From: Fusobacterium_C necrophorum | GTDB taxonomy: Bacteria; Fusobacteriota; Fusobacteriia; Fusobacteriales; Fusobacteriaceae | Length of the DNA stretch: 64,000 nucleotides | Strand: one strand, 5' to 3' | Assembly (NCBI RefSeq): GCF_900104395.1 | Contig: NZ_FMXX01000009.1 | Part shown: positions 24,602 through 33,741 of the stretch, in pieces | Position numbering within the stretch: position 1 is the first letter of the stretch | Layout of the letters: each line of letters opens with the position of its first letter | Made by a program: the position numbers and the translations under genes | The notes under the pieces: model-generated | What the model was told of the DNA's origin: nothing | Database searches by the model: none | Seen by the model: the letters and a program-made list of their open reading frames with translations, nothing else

Positions 24602-25884
24602 GTATTGCTGTACTTCTTTTGTTTTCCATTTCTCTGATTGTTTGTTTGCTCTGTCAATGGTCCATTCTCTATGCTTTACTCTTTGGAGCCTGCATTTTTT
24701 TCATATATGGACTTTTGGAAGGGCATTCTCTTTCGGACCTTTTTCAAATGGTTGTGTCAGGAGTTTTGACAGTAAAAAATATTTTAATTGTTTTTCTTTT
24801 GATTGGAATGATTACTGCAACTTGGAGAGCCTCCGGAACGATTGCGATGATTATTTTTTTAGGGTCTAAATTGGTATTTCCCTCTATTTTTGTTTTGCTG
24901 AGTTTTCTTCTCTGTGCTTTGCTTTCCATTTTGATAGGAACTGCTTTGGGAACGGCTGCCACGATGGGAGTCATTTGTATTAGTATCGCAAGAGCAATGG
25001 GAATCAATGAATTTTTTGTAGCAGGAGCTGTGTTAAGTGGAGTTTATTTTGGAGATCGATGCTCTCCGATGTCAAGCAGTGCCTTGCTGATTTCTGAACT
25101 TACAGAAACAAATATCTTTGAAAATATCAAGGCTATGATAAAAACTTCCGTAGTTCCTTTTAGCTTGACATGTATATTCTATCTTTTTCTGGGAATGAAA
25201 TCGGGAGTTTCGACAGGGATTGTGAGTGTCACTGCACTCTTTGAAAAGTACTATCATTTACATTATTTGACTTTATTGCCGGCTGTTTTGATGCTTCTCT
25301 TATCCATTTTAAAAGTGAATGTGAAAATTACCATGGGGATCAGCATTGTTCTTTCTTTTTTGATTGCTTATTTTTTACAGGGAGAACCGTTGGGAAATTT
25401 ATTGTATTATCTGTTATATGGCTATACTCATTCTAATACGGATTTGAATACTATGATGCAGGGGGGAGGAATTCTTTCGATGTGGAGAGTTTCTCTGATT
25501 GTCGGAATTTCGTCTTCGTATTCCGGAATTTTTGCAAAAACCAAGATTCTGAAAAAACCGAAAGAATATATTAAAATTCTTAGTAACAAGATGACTGATT
25601 TTGGAGCCGTTTTGGTAACAGGAAGCATCAGTTGTATCATTGCCTGTAATCAAAGCTTGGCAGTTATTATGACGCAGCAATTGTGTCGGGATATTATGAG
25701 GAAAGAGAAGTTGGCAATCACGTTGGAGAACACTGTCATTACCGTTGCTGCTTTAGTGCCTTGGTCCATTGCTATGGCAGTTCCTTTTCAAGCTTTAGAA
25801 GTACCGAATGTTTCAGCATTTTATGCAGTGTATCTCTATTTCATTCCATTATGGAATTTAGGAATGGCTGTAAAAAGAAAATAA
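24595..25884 (+). CDS. NhaC-family Na+/H+ antiporter
   Basis: A 429-residue inner-membrane transporter with about 11-12 hydrophobic segments. The conserved NhaC stretches include GTALGTAATMGVI, AGAVLSGVYFGDRCSPMSSS (charged Gly-Asp-Arg-Cys motif in a helix break) and a C-terminal LVPWSIAMAVPFQ. Close relatives exchange Na+ for H+; malate/lactate exchange is known in the wider family, so the substrate is only inferred. It overlaps lgt by 7 bp and ends the plus-strand run. Confidence 0.88.
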   Translation: MLSIAVLLLFSISLIVCLLCQWSILYALLFGACIFFIYGLLEGHSLSDLFQMVVSGVLTVKNILIVFLLIGMITATWRASGTIAMIIFLGSKLVFPSIFVLLSFLLCALLSILIGTALGTAATMGVICISIARAMGINEFFVAGAVLSGVYFGDRCSPMSSSALLISELTETNIFENIKAMIKTSVVPFSLTCIFYLFLGMKSGVSTGIVSVTALFEKYYHLHYLTLLPAVLMLLLSILKVNVKITMGISIVLSFLIAYFLQGEPLGNLLYYLLYGYTHSNTDLNTMMQGGGILSMWRVSLIVGISSSYSGIFAKTKILKKPKEYIKILSNKMTDFGAVLVTGSISCIIACNQSLAVIMTQQLCRDIMRKEKLAITLENTVITVAALVPWSIAMAVPFQALEVPNVSAFYAVYLYFIPLWNLGMAVKRK

Positions 25885-25899
25885 GGATTCCGATGTTTT

Positions 25900-26085
25900 T
25901 TATTTCACTTTATTTACCAGATTTTGAATGAAGTCTTTATCTTCTATCTTTGTTATACCGAAATTCTTTTTGCCAGCATCCTCTATGGATAAACCAATAT
26001 GATAAGCTTCCCTTTCCGATTGTTTTAACCCTACTCTATCAAGACGAGTAAACATTTCTTTGTTAGAAATCAAAAAATTACGCAT
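25900..26085 (-). pseudogene. Remnant of an ORF6N/RhuM-like (phage antirepressor type) protein
   Basis: A 61-residue frame. Its first third (NKEMFTRLDRVGLKQ) resembles the coiled region after the ORF6N domain of virulence-associated RhuM/ORF6N proteins, and its second half (YHIGLSIEDAGKKNFGITKI) resembles the extreme C-terminus of the same proteins. The DNA-binding ORF6N domain and the middle region are missing, so I read it as an internally deleted leftover between nhaC and recJ. The match is from memory of the family. Confidence 0.45.
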
Positions 26086-26141
26086 TTTAACTTACAAGTA
26101 AAAAAATGATAGCATTTTATAATGGATATTATGAAAGGATC

Positions 26142-28670
26142 TTACAGATGCACCAATAAATCTTTTGTGGCATATAGCTCTTGGAGGAAGGGAAGTTCCT
26201 CCAGGATTTTTTTTTGCTTTTCTTGCGAGATACGGTGGGAAAAAACTTGTTCATGTTGAGAGATTTCTTCTTCCGGAATCCAGTGAACCGACTTAGGAAC
26301 CCGGTATTCATCCCGTATTTTATAGTAACCCTGTAGAGAGATATTTTTTTCCGACAAAATAAGAACTCGGCAAGGAAAGGAGAACGACGGAATTTTTTCT
26401 ATGCTTTTGGGGAAAAGAAAAACAAGGAAAGAACAGTTGTCTTGAATGATTTCCCTTCCGTCCCACTCTTCTAAAATTTGATACTTCTGTTGTTGGGATT
26501 TTGCAAATAAAACTATTGTTTTAAGAACGGTTTGCACTCCTCTTCCTCTTTCTATGATTGCCAAAGTATTTTGTTTTTGTTTGAAAAAAGAAGCCAGAAT
26601 GTTTGCTTGGATACGATTGTATTTTCCCTCTTTTCCCAGTAAAAAGTTCTTAATGTCTTGAAAAATAAGTCCTTCCTTCAGGGAATATGATTGGAATTCC
26701 TGTTTTTTTACAATCTCTAAATGAATTCGATAGTGTTCCTCTTCCAAAAAGATTTCTTTTTTTCGGACTTGAAATTCACAAGTTTTTTCTTTGTTCCAAT
26801 AGTGTAGAATTTTGGAAGTATGGGAATCCAAATCACAAAGATAAGAGCGATTGGAAAAAAGTCTCACCTCTTTTTCTTCAAAGTTCAAATAAAGATTTTC
26901 TGAAAGATTGGTATGCTTCAGGTATAAAATGATCTCATAAGGAAATGAAATATGGGAATATTCGATTTCTTCCAAGTGGTATTGTTTTTCTTTTTCCTGT
27001 TTTGAAATTTGAATGTCCTCAATGAAAATTTTGTATTGGTAGCGACCGCGATACATTTCCAATTTCAAATGAAAGGCAATATCGACCTCTTTGGCGAATA
27101 GGAGTTCTTCGTAGACATCGGAGGCTTGAAACCAAACACAGTTCCAAAAGACCGTATCTCCATGATGAATATTGCACATTAAATGTTTTTTATCCGCTCC
27201 AATCAATCTGATTTTGTCCAAACGACAATGTTTTAAAGCAAAAATAGGAGCGGGATTGCTGGCTCCAAAAGGCTCTAAATAACGCATATCATGCAGAAGA
27301 GGATATTGAATTTGAAAAGGAAGCAATTCTTTGGTAATGGATAGTTTCTTAGCCAATAATTCTTCCGTGACCTTCCGGGATAAGACTTTTTCAAATTCTT
27401 CATAAAATGTAGAAATATTTTCAATAAGAATCGAAAATCCGGCAGCTCCCGAGTGACCTCCATATCGAAGAAGAAGAGGGGAAATTTCTCCTAAGGCTTC
27501 TACAATATTAATTCCGGAAATACTTCGACAGGAAGCGGTGGCAATTCCTTCTTCGGGTTTTATTTCCATGACAACGGTGGGCTTGTAGAAACGATCAACT
27601 AACTTGGAGGCGACAATTCCAATGACCCCATGATGAAATCCTTCCCGTGCGATGACCAGAGCATTTTTTTCCTCCAATTTTTTCTGTTGAATTTCTTCCA
27701 AACAAGCCTGCAATATTTTTTCTTGTACTCTTCGTCGTTCCATATTATTTTGTATCAAAGAATCGATTTGTGCGTTTGCCTTTTTACTGTCTTTTTCTAA
27801 AAAAAGTTTTACGGAACTTTTGGCGTCTTCCAAACGCCCTGCCGCATTAAAAATAGGGGCAAGGATAAAGCCTATGTCATAGGCTGAGAAACGACGGGTT
27901 TCATGGTCCGGGAAAAGTCGTTTCACTAAAATTCGTAGACCTGTCCATTGACTTTTCGCCAGGAGAGCAAGTCCCTGTTGGACCAGGATTCGATTATCCT
28001 CTACCAAAGGAACAATGTCTGCAACCGTTCCTAAGGCAACAATATCAAAATATTTTTGAATTTCTTCTCTTTTTCCTTCTTGTTCAAATAGAGCCGTAAC
28101 CAAGAAAAAAGCAGTTCCCACTCCCGCAAGAGAAGGAAAAGGATAGAGATTTTCCTCTCTTTTCGGATTGATGACGGCAGCCGCTTTGGGAAGCTCTCCC
28201 TGTATTTCATGATGGTCCGTTATAATCATTGTCATTCCTAAAGAATTTGCAAAATCTATCTCCTTGACAGAAACAATTCCGCAATCCACCGTAATGACAA
28301 TTCTTCCTCCCTGTTCATAGATATACTGTAGTGCTTCCTGATTCAAACCGTAGCCCTCGTCACGCAGCGGAATATAATATTCCACCGGATAGCCCAATTC
28401 CGTGAGAGCAAGATAGCAAAGGGAAACGGAAGTGATTCCATCCACATCATAATCTCCATAAATCCAAACGGTTTGTTGTTTTTTCTTTGCTTCTTGTAGG
28501 AGATGCACCGCCTTATCCATATCTTTTAAAAGATATGGATTGCTTGTGAATTCTTTTCGGTAAGATAAATTTCGTTCTTTCATAATACTATAGACAATAG
28601 AATGAATTGTTTCTTCCTTTTCTTGTGGATAGTATTGATAATTTTGATAAATCCATTTTGTATTTCTCAT
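26142..28670 (-). CDS. recJ: Single-strand-DNA-specific exonuclease RecJ
   Basis: A 5'-3' ssDNA exonuclease used in recombination and mismatch/base-excision repair. The 842-residue protein carries the DHH-family motifs IYGDYDVDGITS (about 67), VITVDCGI, MIITDHHE and INPKR in the phosphoesterase domain, then DHHA1 with GHSGAAGFS, and an OB-like region. The long C-terminal third (about 600-842) is the diverged extension common in Firmicute-type RecJ. It lies 66 nt after the TPR/SLT-like gene and probably shares its transcript. Confidence 0.95.
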   Translation of the reverse strand: MRNTKWIYQNYQYYPQEKEETIHSIVYSIMKERNLSYRKEFTSNPYLLKDMDKAVHLLQEAKKKQQTVWIYGDYDVDGITSVSLCYLALTELGYPVEYYIPLRDEGYGLNQEALQYIYEQGGRIVITVDCGIVSVKEIDFANSLGMTMIITDHHEIQGELPKAAAVINPKREENLYPFPSLAGVGTAFFLVTALFEQEGKREEIQKYFDIVALGTVADIVPLVEDNRILVQQGLALLAKSQWTGLRILVKRLFPDHETRRFSAYDIGFILAPIFNAAGRLEDAKSSVKLFLEKDSKKANAQIDSLIQNNMERRRVQEKILQACLEEIQQKKLEEKNALVIAREGFHHGVIGIVASKLVDRFYKPTVVMEIKPEEGIATASCRSISGINIVEALGEISPLLLRYGGHSGAAGFSILIENISTFYEEFEKVLSRKVTEELLAKKLSITKELLPFQIQYPLLHDMRYLEPFGASNPAPIFALKHCRLDKIRLIGADKKHLMCNIHHGDTVFWNCVWFQASDVYEELLFAKEVDIAFHLKLEMYRGRYQYKIFIEDIQISKQEKEKQYHLEEIEYSHISFPYEIILYLKHTNLSENLYLNFEEKEVRLFSNRSYLCDLDSHTSKILHYWNKEKTCEFQVRKKEIFLEEEHYRIHLEIVKKQEFQSYSLKEGLIFQDIKNFLLGKEGKYNRIQANILASFFKQKQNTLAIIERGRGVQTVLKTIVLFAKSQQQKYQILEEWDGREIIQDNCSFLVFLFPKSIEKIPSFSFPCRVLILSEKNISLQGYYKIRDEYRVPKSVHWIPEEEISQHEQVFSHRISQEKQKKILEELPFLQELYATKDLLVHL

Positions 28671-28736
28671 ATTTTTTCTTCCTGACCTGTAGTTTTTATT
28701 TAGAAATGATAAGCTAACGATGAGGAGCCGATTTCC

Positions 28737-30551
28737 TTAAGAATATAAGTTTTTATAAAAACAATAATGTAAAATAAGTTGTTGTATTTCATATCTCATA
28801 GATAAATCTGAAATTTTATTTAGGGAAATATCTCCATTTTCCTCCCAAATCAATTCTTTGTAATAATTTTCTCCATAGAGGAAAACAATCATGCCGGCAA
28901 GAGCTCCCGGATATTTTTCTTGAATTTTTTTTAGTTTTTGGCAAGCTATTTCTATGGAGAATTCCGGATTTTTTAATTGGGAAGGCTCCGGAGTATTTCG
29001 AAAATCCAAAGCAAAGAGTCCCATTTTATTTTCTTTTTCATAATTGCTGTTCCATTCGCTGGACAGCAGAATTAAAGTGTTTAATATGTCTTCTGCAATT
29101 CCATATTGTAGAGCATACTTTTGGATTAAATCTCTGTAGTATCTCGGAAATAATAAGGAAATGGAATTTCGAAAACGACTGAACAGAGAAGCGTTTCGTT
29201 TTGCATTTTGATATGCCAAGTCATAAAGAGCAAAGTTTTCATAAAAATTGTTCACCGCACAGGTAGTTTCAATCTCCGTTTTATAGTAAAAGTGGCTATT
29301 TTTGATTTCCAATTCCACCAAATCTCGATCCTGTATGGAGAGAAAATTTTTTAATTTTTCATATTCCAAAGAAGTTGATTTTACTATATTAGAGTCATCG
29401 AAAGGATAGAGATCCGACAGATAATGCTGCACCAAAAAATTTGTGAAGGCAAGGGAATTGTCCTTGTCTACAGTGGCTGTGGGATTGGTGATGAAATAAT
29501 GAAACATAATATTTTCATAAGCATTGGATTCTCTCTCTTCTATCTTTTGAGCAACGGAAAGAAATTTTTCCCTTTGCTTTGTAATAAAATAGGAATTTCC
29601 TAAAAGTTTCAAATCATGAGTACTTTTGGGAGATTTTTTTTCCAAAAGTTGAATGACGGTGTCGTAGTTTTCTAAACTGTAGTGAATTGCCGCTAATTCT
29701 AAGACGGCATCACTTTTGTATCTGGGATTTTGAATTGCTTCATAACAAGAAACGGCTTTTACATATTCTTTTCTATGATGATAAGCCCTTGCTTTTTGCA
29801 GGAGATAAAAATCTTGATTTTCCTCAGCTCGCAGGTCCAGTTTGGAAAATAAATTTGCATATTGCAATACCTTGTCATAGCTTTTCGTTTTCAAAAAATG
29901 AGTTAAGAGAGCGGAATAAAAGGGGAAAAAATCTTCCTTTTTTCCTTGATTTCGCCTCAAAAATTCCAAGAGAAATCGTTGAGCGTTCTCCCTTTCTCCC
30001 TTGGAAGCAAGATATGTAAAGATTTCCAAAACATCTTGCTTTTTTAAGTCCGAGATATGCTCAAAGTTCTGATAGAATTTGGCTGCGAAATATATCTTAT
30101 AATAAGCATTGATTTTGCATAGAACGGCTTCTATCTTTTTTTCCATCAATTCATGGGAATAGCTGTATTCAGAAGAAAGTAATCTCTCGAAATAGAGATT
30201 GGCTTGCCTGAGTTGATTTTTTTTCAAGTGTAAGGTTCCAAGAGTATAATCTCTTTCTTCTATGTGTGCGGGAAGAATATTTGCAGTCAGCAATGTTTCC
30301 GCTTCTTCCCATTGTTCTAAATGGTATTGTGTCAAACCCAGATAGTAATCCAATAATTTGGATTTTTGAACTCGAGAATAGGGAAAGGTTCTCTTGAGTA
30401 AAGAAAAGCTTTCGTAGGCTTCCTGATATTTCCGTTCTTGATATTGTTTTTTGGCTTTTGTGTATAAAATATAGTCTTCATAAGAATAAGAAAACAAAAA
30501 ATGGGAAAAGGAGAATAGATATATTGTCAGATAAACTATATTTCTTTTCAT
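28737..30551 (-). CDS. Exported TPR protein with degenerate lytic-transglycosylase-like C-terminus
   Basis: A 604-residue protein with a signal peptide (NIVYLTIYLFSFSHFLFS) and a long superhelical region of TPR-like repeats, for example KQYQERKYQEAYESFSLLK and YHLEQWEEAETLL. Near residues 480-560 the sequence LNTLILLSSEWNSNY...MGLFALDF aligns by eye with the Slt-family active-site region (xxQESxFNP...GLMQLMP), keeping a Glu at the catalytic position. Helical repeats plus a C-terminal SLT domain is the Slt70 layout, so a divergent or inactive murein transglycosylase is plausible. I start at ATG 30551 after AAGGAG. Confidence is high for TPR/export, low for enzymatic activity. Confidence 0.65.
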   Translation of the reverse strand: MKRNIVYLTIYLFSFSHFLFSYSYEDYILYTKAKKQYQERKYQEAYESFSLLKRTFPYSRVQKSKLLDYYLGLTQYHLEQWEEAETLLTANILPAHIEERDYTLGTLHLKKNQLRQANLYFERLLSSEYSYSHELMEKKIEAVLCKINAYYKIYFAAKFYQNFEHISDLKKQDVLEIFTYLASKGERENAQRFLLEFLRRNQGKKEDFFPFYSALLTHFLKTKSYDKVLQYANLFSKLDLRAEENQDFYLLQKARAYHHRKEYVKAVSCYEAIQNPRYKSDAVLELAAIHYSLENYDTVIQLLEKKSPKSTHDLKLLGNSYFITKQREKFLSVAQKIEERESNAYENIMFHYFITNPTATVDKDNSLAFTNFLVQHYLSDLYPFDDSNIVKSTSLEYEKLKNFLSIQDRDLVELEIKNSHFYYKTEIETTCAVNNFYENFALYDLAYQNAKRNASLFSRFRNSISLLFPRYYRDLIQKYALQYGIAEDILNTLILLSSEWNSNYEKENKMGLFALDFRNTPEPSQLKNPEFSIEIACQKLKKIQEKYPGALAGMIVFLYGENYYKELIWEENGDISLNKISDLSMRYEIQQLILHYCFYKNLYS

Positions 30552-30632
30552 TTCGAAGTCTCCTTTCAAGCAATCGATATTTATATTATTACAAAAATAA
30601 AAAAAAATATCAACTAATATTTAAAATAAGGC

Positions 30633-30662
30633 TTGAAATAAGATAGAGATTGTATGTATAAT
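30633..30662 (+). promoter_or_regulatory. Promoter of the mutL-lysS operon
   Basis: TTGAAA (30633-30638), 18-nt spacer, TATG-TATAAT extended -10 ending 30662, 38 nt before the mutL start and divergent from the TPR/recJ transcript. Confidence 0.7.
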
Positions 30663-30699
30663 AAAAAATAAAGTTTTATCAAGGAGAGGAGGAACACAC

Positions 30700-32493
30700 T
30701 TGGGGAAAATTCATATTTTAGAAGAAAGTGTTTCCAATGCCATTGCAGCCGGAGAAGTTGTTGAAAATCCCGCCAGTTTAGTCAAAGAATTGTTAGAGAA
30801 TTCTTTGGATGCCGGGAGTAAAAATATTTATCTGTTTATTCGGGAAGGAGGTCGTTTTGTCGAAATTCGGGATGACGGAGTAGGAATGAGTCGGGAAGAC
30901 GTACTCTTATCTGTGGAAAGACATGCTACGAGTAAAATTTCTAAAAAAGAAGATTTATTTGCCCTGCAAAGTTACGGCTTTCGAGGGGAAGCTCTCTCCT
31001 CCATTGCAGCTGTTTCTAAACTGTCCATAACTTCTTGTGAATTAGGTTCCAGTATGGGAAGCAAAATGACAGTTTTAGGAGGAAAAGTAACAGGAATCAA
31101 AGATTTTCCAAGAACACAGGGAACAGATATTGTCATTCAGGATTTATTTTTCAATACGCCTGCTCGTCTTAAATTTTTAAGAAAAGCAAGCACAGAATAT
31201 ATACAAATCAAGGATATTGTCCTAAAAGAAGCTTTGGCAAATCCCGAAGTGAAAATTCGCTTGGAGATTGATGGAAAAGAAAGTATTTATAGCAGCGGAA
31301 ATGGCTTAGAGAATACGATTTTAGAAATTTTTGGAAGAAATGCCTTGAAAAATTTGAAAAAGTTTGCCTATGGTTATGTAGGAAATGAAAAATTATATCG
31401 CTCTTCCCGAGATTCTCTTTTTATTTTTGTCAACGGAAGACCTGTAAAGGCGAAATTGATAGAAGAAGCAATTATTGATTCTTATTATACGAAGTTGATG
31501 AAGGGAAAATATCCTTTTGCCTGTGTCTTTTTGAGAATCCCGGCTTCCGAAATTGATGTGAATGTGCATCCCTCTAAGAAAATTATTAAATTTGCCAATG
31601 CAAGTGAAGTCTACAGTTTGGTTCGAAATAGTATTGAGGAAGTTTTTCAAGAGGAAAAGGAATTCAGCTTTGCCCGGTTTGAAGTAAAAGAAGAGCCCGG
31701 AGTTTTGGAGATAGAAAAATCTACGGAAAGAAACTTTAGAGAAATGGAGAGGGAAGAGGAAGGCTTGAAGCAGGAATTTTCGTGGCAAGAAGCCTTACAA
31801 AAAGAAGAGAAAACATATTTTCAGGAAGAGAAAACAGAAAAAATTCCACTTTTTGACTTGCAAAATGATAAAATTCCTGCTATAAAAGATAGGCGTTCTT
31901 TTGTAGAAGAGGAGAGAAGTTCTCTTCCACACTATGATTTTAAAATTTTAGCTCAAATTTATGATACTTTTTTATTAGTAGAGCGAAAAGGAATCTTTGA
32001 AATCTATGATCAGCATATTATACATGAAAGGGTATTGTATGAGGAGTTAAAAGAAAAATATTATGGGCATTCCATTCAAAAACAACAGCTTTTGGTTCCC
32101 TTGAGACTTAGTTTAGACCCCAGAGAAAAAGCACTTTTTTTTGAACATGCGGAACAATTTGCATTTTTTGGTGTGGAAGGAGAAGATTTCGGAGGAAATG
32201 AAATTTTGATCCGTTCCGTTCCTGCTGTCGAGTTCAAAGCCTCGATGGAAGAAATCATTCGAGAGATGCTACAGCAATTGAGCCATGAAAAAGAAAAGGA
32301 TATTCGGGAAAGTATGATTATCAGTATGTCCTGTAAAGGAGCGATCAAGGCAAATCAAAAATTGATTTTGGAAGATATGTATCCTTTGATTCAGAGATTG
32401 CATGAGATTGGAGAATATACCTGTCCACATGGACGTCCTATCATTATGCAGATCAGTTTGGAAGAGTTGGAAAAATGGTTTAAGAGAAAATAG
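30700..32493 (+). CDS. mutL: DNA mismatch repair protein MutL
   Basis: A 597-residue GHKL ATPase that couples MutS mismatch recognition to strand removal. N-terminal motifs: AIAAGEVVENPASLVKELLE, DDGVGM, GFRGEALSSI and the family GTDIVIQDLFFNTPAR. The acidic, variable linker covers about 320-410, and the C-terminal dimerisation domain includes the DQHIIHERVLYE-like motif, which in many bacteria is DQHAAHERI and marks endonuclease-type MutL, and a CPHGRP near the end. Translation begins at TTG 30700 after GAGGAGG. First gene of a six-gene operon. No mutS lies nearby in this window. Confidence 0.96.
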   Translation: MGKIHILEESVSNAIAAGEVVENPASLVKELLENSLDAGSKNIYLFIREGGRFVEIRDDGVGMSREDVLLSVERHATSKISKKEDLFALQSYGFRGEALSSIAAVSKLSITSCELGSSMGSKMTVLGGKVTGIKDFPRTQGTDIVIQDLFFNTPARLKFLRKASTEYIQIKDIVLKEALANPEVKIRLEIDGKESIYSSGNGLENTILEIFGRNALKNLKKFAYGYVGNEKLYRSSRDSLFIFVNGRPVKAKLIEEAIIDSYYTKLMKGKYPFACVFLRIPASEIDVNVHPSKKIIKFANASEVYSLVRNSIEEVFQEEKEFSFARFEVKEEPGVLEIEKSTERNFREMEREEEGLKQEFSWQEALQKEEKTYFQEEKTEKIPLFDLQNDKIPAIKDRRSFVEEERSSLPHYDFKILAQIYDTFLLVERKGIFEIYDQHIIHERVLYEELKEKYYGHSIQKQQLLVPLRLSLDPREKALFFEHAEQFAFFGVEGEDFGGNEILIRSVPAVEFKASMEEIIREMLQQLSHEKEKDIRESMIISMSCKGAIKANQKLILEDMYPLIQRLHEIGEYTCPHGRPIIMQISLEELEKWFKRK

Positions 32494-32523
32494 TGGAAAA
32501 AAAGACAAAAAAGGGGTATTATT

Positions 32524-32991
32524 TTGAATGTTTCTATCGTATGTGTCGGAAAGGTGAAAGACAAATATATTTTAGACGGCATTGCCGAATTTCAGAAAAG
32601 ACTTCAGCCTTTTGTTAAGTTTGACATTTTGGAAGTGAAAGAATATGGAAAAGAACAAAGCCCAACACAGGCTATGGAAAAGGAAACAGGAGAGTTGATT
32701 TCTGTTTTGGAAAGACTGGGAGGCTATCATATTCTTCTGGATGTCAAAGGAAAAGAACGAGATTCTTTGGAAATGGCAAAACATTTGGAAGGGTTACAAG
32801 TACAGGGAAAAAGTAGAGTTAACTTTATCATAGGAGGCTCTGACGGGTATACGGATGCTTTGCGGAAGTATTGTCAGGAGAGACTTAGCTTTTCCAAATT
32901 TACCTTTCCACATCAACTGATGCGGTTGATTTTGATAGAACAAATATATCGGTGGTTCAGCATCAATCATCATATCAAATATCACAAATAG
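32524..32991 (+). CDS. rlmH: 23S rRNA pseudouridine-1915 N3-methyltransferase
   Basis: Methylates pseudouridine 1915 in helix 69 of 23S rRNA using SAM, on assembled ribosomes. The 155-residue SPOUT protein has the N-terminal VCVGKVKDKYI, the SAM-binding knot motif FIIGGSDGY and the C-terminal FPHQLMRLILIEQIYRW...HHIKYHK, all diagnostic of RlmH. Starts at TTG 32524. It follows mutL by 30 nt. Confidence 0.96.
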   Translation: MNVSIVCVGKVKDKYILDGIAEFQKRLQPFVKFDILEVKEYGKEQSPTQAMEKETGELISVLERLGGYHILLDVKGKERDSLEMAKHLEGLQVQGKSRVNFIIGGSDGYTDALRKYCQERLSFSKFTFPHQLMRLILIEQIYRWFSINHHIKYHK

Positions 32992-33029
32992 TAGAATATA
33001 AAATTATAATATGGAGGGAAAAGAATAAT

Positions 33030-33359
33030 ATGTATTCACAAGGCGAAACTTTTTATTATGATATTGAGGACGAAGAATATGAATTGAGTGTTCTATCTAC
33101 TTTTTTAGTAGGAGAACAGGAATATCTTATTACAGAGGATTTTGACGGAGCACTTCATGTTTTCATCTATGACGAGGATGAAGATGATATTTTCCTGGTG
33201 GAAGACGAAGAGGAAGCGGCCCAATTGATTCAATATTGGAAAGAGGAGTACTTAGACGGAGAAGATATTGGAGATTATGAAGAAGATGAGTACTATGATA
33301 GAGAGGATCGTTATCAAGAAGATTCTTACAACGAAATTGAGGAAGATGACGAATATTGA
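33030..33359 (+). CDS. Small acidic DUF1292-like protein
   Basis: A 109-residue, very acidic protein. The N-terminal YDIEDEEYELSVLSTFLVGEQEYLI segment has the beta-strand pattern of the DUF1292 (YrzB) family; the C-terminal 35 residues are almost only Asp, Glu and Tyr. Function unknown. ATG 33030 follows a GGAGGG site; the stop overlaps the next gene start (TGATG region). Position between rlmH and a DUF1934-like gene suggests cotranscription with translation-related genes. Confidence 0.7.
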   Translation: MYSQGETFYYDIEDEEYELSVLSTFLVGEQEYLITEDFDGALHVFIYDEDEDDIFLVEDEEEAAQLIQYWKEEYLDGEDIGDYEEDEYYDREDRYQEDSYNEIEEDDEY

Positions 33360-33739
33360 TGATACCGGAAAAATGGATGATTAAAAGTCAAGATTCCTAT
33401 GGGAAAAATTTAGAGTTTGTAGATTTAAAAGAGTTTCAACAAGATGGAGTGTACTCTTATTGTTATAAAAGCCGTTTGGGAGAGTGTGAGCTTGTTTTTT
33501 TTGAGCAAGAAAACCGAATTTCTCTTCTCCGAACAGGAAAAAATGAACTTCACTTGAATTTACAACTGGGAAACACTTTTGAAATGAAATATCAAGCCGA
33601 GGGCTATCAGGATATCTTTTTCGTGAAAGCTCTGTCCTGCAAAAGAGAAGAGGGAAGTTTTGAATTTTCCTATGATATTTTGGAAAAAAGTGGAGAGAGA
33701 ATCAATCAAATCGTAATCCAAATGAAAAGGAGGAAATGA
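33356..33739 (+). CDS. DUF1934-like beta-barrel protein
   Basis: A 127-residue cytoplasmic protein predicted all-beta. The middle ISLLRTGKNELHL segment and the following FEMKYQAEG...FSYDIL...NQIVIQMK strands resemble the DUF1934/YwiB family, which has a small calycin-like barrel and no known reaction. Two consecutive ATG codons at 33356/33359 overlap the DUF1292 stop. The gene is followed by the lipoprotein gene with overlapping signals, so it belongs to the mutL-lysS operon. Confidence 0.6.
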   Translation: MMIPEKWMIKSQDSYGKNLEFVDLKEFQQDGVYSYCYKSRLGECELVFFEQENRISLLRTGKNELHLNLQLGNTFEMKYQAEGYQDIFFVKALSCKREEGSFEFSYDILEKSGERINQIVIQMKRRK

Positions 33740-33741
33740 CG

